Assembly (NCBI RefSeq): GCF_002161765.1
Contig: NZ_NFIN01000002.1
Location: forward strand, 1-64,000
Source: Bacteroides sp. An322
GTDB lineage: Bacteria; Bacteroidota; Bacteroidia; Bacteroidales; Bacteroidaceae
Reading direction: 5' to 3'
DNA length: 64,000 nucleotides
Shown here: positions 60,014-64,000 of the stretch, piece by piece
How positions within the stretch are numbered: the stretch's first letter is position 1
Layout: each line of letters starts with the position of its first letter
Program-made: the position numbers and the translations under genes
Notes under the pieces: model-generated
Told to the model about the DNA's origin: nothing
Seen by the model: only the letters and a program-made list of their open reading frames with translations
Databases searched by the model: none

Positions 60014-63000
60014 TTAGAAAACGATTGTTGTTTTTTCCCCTTCCGTAACCGTAAGTTCCAAGAAGCCTTTCACGGGGCGTTTTTCTCCGTTTACCGATAC
60101 TTCGGTCACGCCTTCCGGCATCTTGATTTTGAGGTTCGGGTTCCAGCCTCCGGTGAGGATGACTTCAGCGGGCTTCCCGTCTTTCCATTTCATGTCTACC
60201 GTAGCTCCGCCACGCACCTTGAACCCGTACAGGTTTCCCGTTTTCCACGAGTCGGGCAAGGCTGGAAGCAGGTTGATGAATCCCTCCTGGCTTTGTACCA
60301 GCATTTCGCTGATGCCCGAAGTGCCTCCCCAGTTTCCGTCCATTTGGAAAGGCGGATGCGAACAGAACAGGTTGGGGAAGGTTCCGCTTCCATGTTCCGT
60401 GGGAGCGGCTTGCGTATAGGCGGGATAAAGCAGGTTGCGGAACAAGGTGTATGCTCGGTTTCCGTCTCCCAAGCGTGCCCAGAAATTGATTTTCCATGCC
60501 CGGCTCCAGCCCGTTCCTCCGTCTCCTCTCCGGTCAAGCGTGGCACGGCACGCTTCCGCTAATTCGGGGGTGTGGTAAAGCGAGATTTGGTTTCCCGGAT
60601 GCAAGCCATACAGGTGCGATACATGGCGGTGGTGCACATCCACTTCCTCATAGTCCTTGAGCCATTCCATCAGATACCCCTTCTTGCTGATTTGGTGCGG
60701 GGGAAGCTGGGTGAGGGCTTTATTTAATTCTCCGGCATAAAGGGAGTCGGTATGCAAGATGCATGCGGCTTCTATCACATTGGTATAGAGTTCACGCACC
60801 AATTGTATATCCATGGTAGGTCCCATGCAGATACTTATCGGTGTACGGTCTTTCTTTGATGCGTAAAACTCGTTTTCGGGTGAGGACGTAGGAGCGGTCA
60901 CCAGCCATCCGTGTTCCGGTTCGCGCACCATGGTAGAGTAGAAGAACTCCGAAGCTCCTTTCAATATAGGATAGATGTCGGCAAGGTATTGCCGGTCGCC
61001 CGTATAAAGGTAATGTTCCCATAGGTGTGCGCAGAGCCAAGCTCCGCCCGTATTAGTCGCGCCCCACGAAGGATGTTCGCCCGGAGCGGTATAGTTCCAG
61101 ATGTTGGTCATCATGTGAAGCACCCAGCCTTTCGCATCTTCTCCATAGAATGCCTTCGCGCTTTCTTCTCCGCTCTTCACCAAGCGTTCCACCAAGGCTA
61201 TCATCGGTTGGTAGAGTTCGGAAAGATTGCCCGGCTCTACGGGCCAGTGGTTCATTTGGATGTTGATGTTCGTATGATAATCCCCGTTCCAAGGTGTGGT
61301 GACCCCGTTCGCCCAAAGCCCTTGGAGGTTGGGCGGAAGGCTTCCGGGACGGGTGCTGCTTATCAACAGATACCGTCCGTAATTATAATAAAGGGCAGCC
61401 AGCGAAGGGTCATCCTGCGTTTGGAAAGCTTCCAGCCGCTTGTCGGTGCTTAGTCCGGAAACGGTTGGGTTTTCGGGCAAAACGATTCCCGCACGGTGGA
61501 AGAGCCGCTGGTATTCATCTATCGCCTCTTGCTTGGCTTGCGCTAAATCGGAAGCCAAGGCTTGGTCGAGCAAGCGTTGGGTCTCGGTCTGATACAGTTC
61601 GCCTTTCATATACGACGTGTTCGCCGATACGATAATCCATGCTTCACCGGCATCCGAAACTTCGATAGCATCCGCATGGGTCTGCATCCGGCTCTTGTTT
61701 CCTATAAGCTTCACACCCGTTATGGCGGAATAGCGTACACCCTCTTTCCGCTCGTTCCCGCTATCCAAGGTACCTGCTATTTCCAGTTTTCCTTCGCTCA
61801 GTTTCCGCACGCTTCCCCGTTCGGGACGGCTCAAAGTGAGGCGGAATCCGAGTGCGTCCGGTCGGTCTGCTTTCAGGTGGATAAGCATCACGTCTTTGTC
61901 TCTCGATACGAAATACTCACGCACGTAGCGCGTTCCGTTTTTCGTGAAGGTGGTGTATGCCACACTTTCATCCAAGTTAAGCCAGCGCAAGTAATCCTCC
62001 TCCGGGCTTTCCGCATCGGGATAATCGTATTCGATGTACATATCGGCAAGCATCTGGAAACATCCGTACGTGCCTCCCTTTTCGGGCTTCTTGGGTACGA
62101 AGCTGGTGTACATCAGTTCTTGCGCTTCTTTGTTCTTGCCTTCGAAGAGGAGTTGGCGGATGCGGGGAAGGCTTTCGGAGGCTTGCGGGTTGCGGTAATC
62201 GGCTTCCGAACCGCTCCACATGCTGATGTCGTTCAGTACGATATGCTCCCGCGCGATACCTCCGTCGGGCATCATGCCCAAGCGTCCGTTGCCTAACGGG
62301 AGAGTTTCTTCCCATTGTGCCGCCGGCTCGTCATACCATAAGGTTTGGTCGGTCCGTTTCAGAGTGGGCATCGGCTCTTTTCCGGTCAGGGCGCGGTAGA
62401 TGGTTTCGGCGATGAGTTGCGCTCCGTATTTATTGGGATGCACATCGTCGGTATAGGCTTGCGGGAAATAAGGGCGCAAGGGTGTATTCAGGTCGATAAT
62501 GGGCAAATGGCGTTCGTGAGCCACATCCTTGATGCGGGGAATGACTCCGTATGTGGTGATGCTATCGTTGATGCCCCAGTCTTCCCGTCCTCCCGGAACG
62601 GGAAGGCAAAGGTAGATTTTCGGATGTGAAGGCAAGGCCTCGAAGGCATCAATCATCGTGTTCAGGTCTTTCTTGAAGTCTTCTTTATGTACCCAGTTCA
62701 TGGGCTTTGTATCATTGGTGCCCAACTTGATGGTCACAATATCGGGTAAGAAAGCAAGCGCGTCCTGATAGGGTTGCTTTGCCATGTAGGGCAAGTTTCC
62801 TTTCATCATGAGTGTATGAGCGGTCAGTCCGAAATTCCCTACTTTATATTTGTCCCCTAGCAGACGTTGGAGCACGGCTGGATAGCTTTCGGTTTCGGGA
62901 TGCTCCAAGGCAAATCCTTCGGTGATGCTATTGCCTATACAAGCCACTTTGATAATCTTTTCTTTGGTTTGCGCAAAAAGGCACATCGGGAAGACGATGA

Positions 63001-63034
63001 GCCAAGCGAGTAAAAGTAGTTTTTTGTTTTGCAT
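60014..63034 (-). CDS. SGNH-esterase / GH95 fusion enzyme
   Basis: 1006 aa, exported ('LIVFPMCLFAQ'). Residues about 27-215 form an SGNH hydrolase: Ser36 in 'CIGNSITEG', 'GLTAHTL', 'IKLGTNDT' (GxND), and the Asp-His pair in 'DDVHPNKYG'. From about 230 a complete GH95 domain follows: 'WEETLPLGNGRLGMMPDGG', 'NINIQMNHWPVEPGNL', 'TAPTSSPENEF', 'HRHVSHLYGLHPGNQISL', 'PPFQMDGNWGGTSGISEML'. One polypeptide thus would remove an acyl (probably acetyl) group and an alpha-L-fucosyl or galactosyl residue from the same side chain; fucosylated, acetylated xyloglucan is a candidate substrate (inference). Promoter box 63063-63070. Confidence 0.9.
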   Translation of the reverse strand: MQNKKLLLLAWLIVFPMCLFAQTKEKIIKVACIGNSITEGFALEHPETESYPAVLQRLLGDKYKVGNFGLTAHTLMMKGNLPYMAKQPYQDALAFLPDIVTIKLGTNDTKPMNWVHKEDFKKDLNTMIDAFEALPSHPKIYLCLPVPGGREDWGINDSITTYGVIPRIKDVAHERHLPIIDLNTPLRPYFPQAYTDDVHPNKYGAQLIAETIYRALTGKEPMPTLKRTDQTLWYDEPAAQWEETLPLGNGRLGMMPDGGIAREHIVLNDISMWSGSEADYRNPQASESLPRIRQLLFEGKNKEAQELMYTSFVPKKPEKGGTYGCFQMLADMYIEYDYPDAESPEEDYLRWLNLDESVAYTTFTKNGTRYVREYFVSRDKDVMLIHLKADRPDALGFRLTLSRPERGSVRKLSEGKLEIAGTLDSGNERKEGVRYSAITGVKLIGNKSRMQTHADAIEVSDAGEAWIIVSANTSYMKGELYQTETQRLLDQALASDLAQAKQEAIDEYQRLFHRAGIVLPENPTVSGLSTDKRLEAFQTQDDPSLAALYYNYGRYLLISSTRPGSLPPNLQGLWANGVTTPWNGDYHTNINIQMNHWPVEPGNLSELYQPMIALVERLVKSGEESAKAFYGEDAKGWVLHMMTNIWNYTAPGEHPSWGATNTGGAWLCAHLWEHYLYTGDRQYLADIYPILKGASEFFYSTMVREPEHGWLVTAPTSSPENEFYASKKDRTPISICMGPTMDIQLVRELYTNVIEAACILHTDSLYAGELNKALTQLPPHQISKKGYLMEWLKDYEEVDVHHRHVSHLYGLHPGNQISLYHTPELAEACRATLDRRGDGGTGWSRAWKINFWARLGDGNRAYTLFRNLLYPAYTQAAPTEHGSGTFPNLFCSHPPFQMDGNWGGTSGISEMLVQSQEGFINLLPALPDSWKTGNLYGFKVRGGATVDMKWKDGKPAEVILTGGWNPNLKIKMPEGVTEVSVNGEKRPVKGFLELTVTEGEKTTIVF

Positions 63035-63062
63035 ACAATTAAATATTAGTTTAAGTTGCTTG

Positions 63063-63070
63063 CAAAGATA
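63063..63070 (-). promoter_or_regulatory. -7 box of the SGNH-GH95 gene
   Basis: TATCTTTG on the minus strand, about 29 bp before the start codon. Confidence 0.55.
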
Positions 63071-63149
63071 ATCTTTTTTCTCTCATTTGAAAGGTTTCTT
63101 TGGATTTAAGATTAGGCATGATGTTATTAATTAGGGTATCGAATGTTTT

Positions 63150-63237
63150 GAAGCCGGCTTCGTAGGCGGATGAAGCAGGCTTCGTGGGCAGATACATACG
63201 GATGCGTAGGGCGATGAAGCCGTATGCATTTTTGTCA
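63150..63237. repeat. 22-bp-period palindrome array, locus 3 (four units)
   Basis: Four 22-bp units from 63150: 12-mers GAAGCCGGCTTC, GAAGCAGGCTTC, ACATACGGATGC and GAAGCCGTATGC, each followed by a short GT/AT spacer such as GTAGGCGGAT. The last 12-mer is the reverse complement of GCATACGGCTTC found at locus 2, and the arrays are in opposite orientation. Lies between divergent SGNH-GH95 and susC genes. The remaining part of 63035-63500 holds only promoters. Confidence 0.9.
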
Positions 63238-63395
63238 GCAGATAACTGACATATTGGCGTAGTTTCTATGCCTTTGTGTTTTGTGCTTATCGGCTTAATA
63301 TGCTTAGGGGTAAGGAATGATAATAAAAAGGGTATGCAAACAAAATGTGCCCTTAGGGGAAACAAATTCGCCCCTTCTTTTTTATATAAGTGTAA

Positions 63396-63403
63396 TATAT
63401 TTG
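63396..63403 (+). promoter_or_regulatory. -7 box of the second susC gene
   Basis: TATATTTG about 98 bp before the start codon, giving a leader of about 90 nt, common for susC transcripts. Confidence 0.5.
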
Positions 63404-63500
63404 CGTTGTCCTAAATGAAGAGGAGGGCTTTTGCCATGTTATACTCCGTTTTATTAGGACAAGAAATGAATGATTAAGTTTAACTATTAAACAATGTACC

Positions 63501-64000
63501 ATGAGTAAACACTTATTCGGAAAGTGCACTTTCGTGCAACTGTGTTTTCTTGCAATGGCGATGCTATTATGCTTCCCTGCAAGTGGTGTGAGAGCCGCTC
63601 AGGCTTCTCAGCAAAATCTAACTGTTTCGGGTGTTGTTACTTCTGCTGCAGACCAATTGCCGCTTATCGGCGTTAGTGTGCAAGTGAAGGGGACAACTAA
63701 TGGCGCTATTACCGACCTCGACGGAAATTATACCGTAAGCGTAGCTTCCGGCGAGACGTTGGTATTCTCTTACATCGGTTTCAAGACGCAAGAAATCCAA
63801 ATTACCAATCAAACTACATTGAATGTAGTAATGGAAGAGGATTCGGAAACTTTGGATGAAGTAGTCGTAGTAGGTTACGGTGTTCAGAAGAAGAAATTGG
63901 TGACCGGTGCCACGGTGCAGGTAAAAGGTGAGACCTTGGCGAAGATGAACACCAATAGCCCGTTGCAGGCTATGCAGGGCCAGACTCCGGGTGTGAACAT
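63501..64000 (+). CDS. SusC-family TonB-dependent receptor, N-terminal part (cut by window end)
   Basis: Only about 166 codons are in the window. Signal peptide ('FLAMAMLLCFPASGVRAAQA'), a carboxypeptidase-D-like domain ('VSGVVTSAADQLPLIGVSV', 'GAITDLDGNYTVSVASGETL', 'VFSYIGFKTQEI'), the junction 'ETLDEVVVVGYGVQKKKLV', and the start of the plug ('LQAMQGQTPGVN'). No STN domain. Opens a second PUL, divergent from the SGNH-GH95 and GH3 genes. Confidence 0.95.
   Translation, partial: MSKHLFGKCTFVQLCFLAMAMLLCFPASGVRAAQASQQNLTVSGVVTSAADQLPLIGVSVQVKGTTNGAITDLDGNYTVSVASGETLVFSYIGFKTQEIQITNQTTLNVVMEEDSETLDEVVVVGYGVQKKKLVTGATVQVKGETLAKMNTNSPLQAMQGQTPGVN

Overview
The window is a chromosomal segment of a gut-type Bacteroidales, most likely Bacteroidaceae (Bacteroides/Phocaeicola-like). 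The evidence is paired SusC/SusD genes with CAZyme clusters (polysaccharide utilisation loci, PULs), repeated TAnnTTTG -7 promoter boxes, a B12-dependent NrdJ ribonucleotide reductase, signal peptides and lipoboxes typical of the group, and a DUF1703-type AAA-ATPase. Genus assignment is inference.

Layout. 1-5.4 kb: a queuosine set on the minus strand (yhhQ-queC-queF) whose leader looks like a preQ1-I riboswitch, back to back with corA-nth, then about 1.4 kb without a convincing protein gene that holds repeats and a very hairpin-rich segment behind its own promoter. 5.6-8.6 kb: nrdJ and folB. 8.6-35.7 kb: a large PUL for an acidic, arabinose- and deoxyhexose-bearing plant glycan: DUF4861 lipoprotein, heparinase-II/III-fold lyase, a membrane-tethered propeller-AraC regulator lacking kinase and receiver domains, an ECF sigma factor without anti-sigma gene, a DUF4959/discoidin surface lipoprotein, SusC, SusD, a small lipoprotein, a beta-helix GH28-like enzyme, then (after a DUF1703 ATPase on the other strand and a frameshifted small gene) GH127, GH97, GH88 and GH95. 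35.8-57.1 kb: mostly housekeeping genes: valS, a K+/H+ antiporter, a duplicated tRNA-Gly/tRNA-Tyr pair, ribH, a TPR protein, recF-DUF721, 5-FTHF cyclo-ligase, an S41 protease, dCMP deaminase, an M3 peptidase, a Crp/Fnr regulator, MarC, YgiQ, a Spy-like protein, an RluA-type synthase and ispE. 57.3-64 kb: start of a second PUL: GH3, an SGNH-esterase/GH95 fusion and, divergently, a SusC gene cut by the window end.

How the PUL would work (inference from families): SusC/SusD and the small lipoproteins bind and import oligosaccharides. The lyase and beta-helix hydrolase cut the acidic backbone, GH88 removes the unsaturated uronate left by a lyase, GH127 removes beta-L-arabinofuranose, GH95 removes alpha-L-fucose or alpha-L-galactose, and GH97 removes alpha-hexose. 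The AraC-type sensor and the sigma factor are the two regulators in the locus.

The intergenic DNA is unusually rich in palindromic families. They include about ten copies of an inverted repeat starting AACGCAGAGACGC, three copies of a GTCATYCTGA inverted repeat (one nested in the first family), two TAGGGGC inverted repeats, tandem arrays of 12-bp palindromic sites with an exact 22-bp period (three loci) plus a related 23-bp array, and two copies of a modular 340-520 bp element. The best candidate for something undescribed is the hairpin cluster at 5011-5339, followed by the 22-bp arrays.
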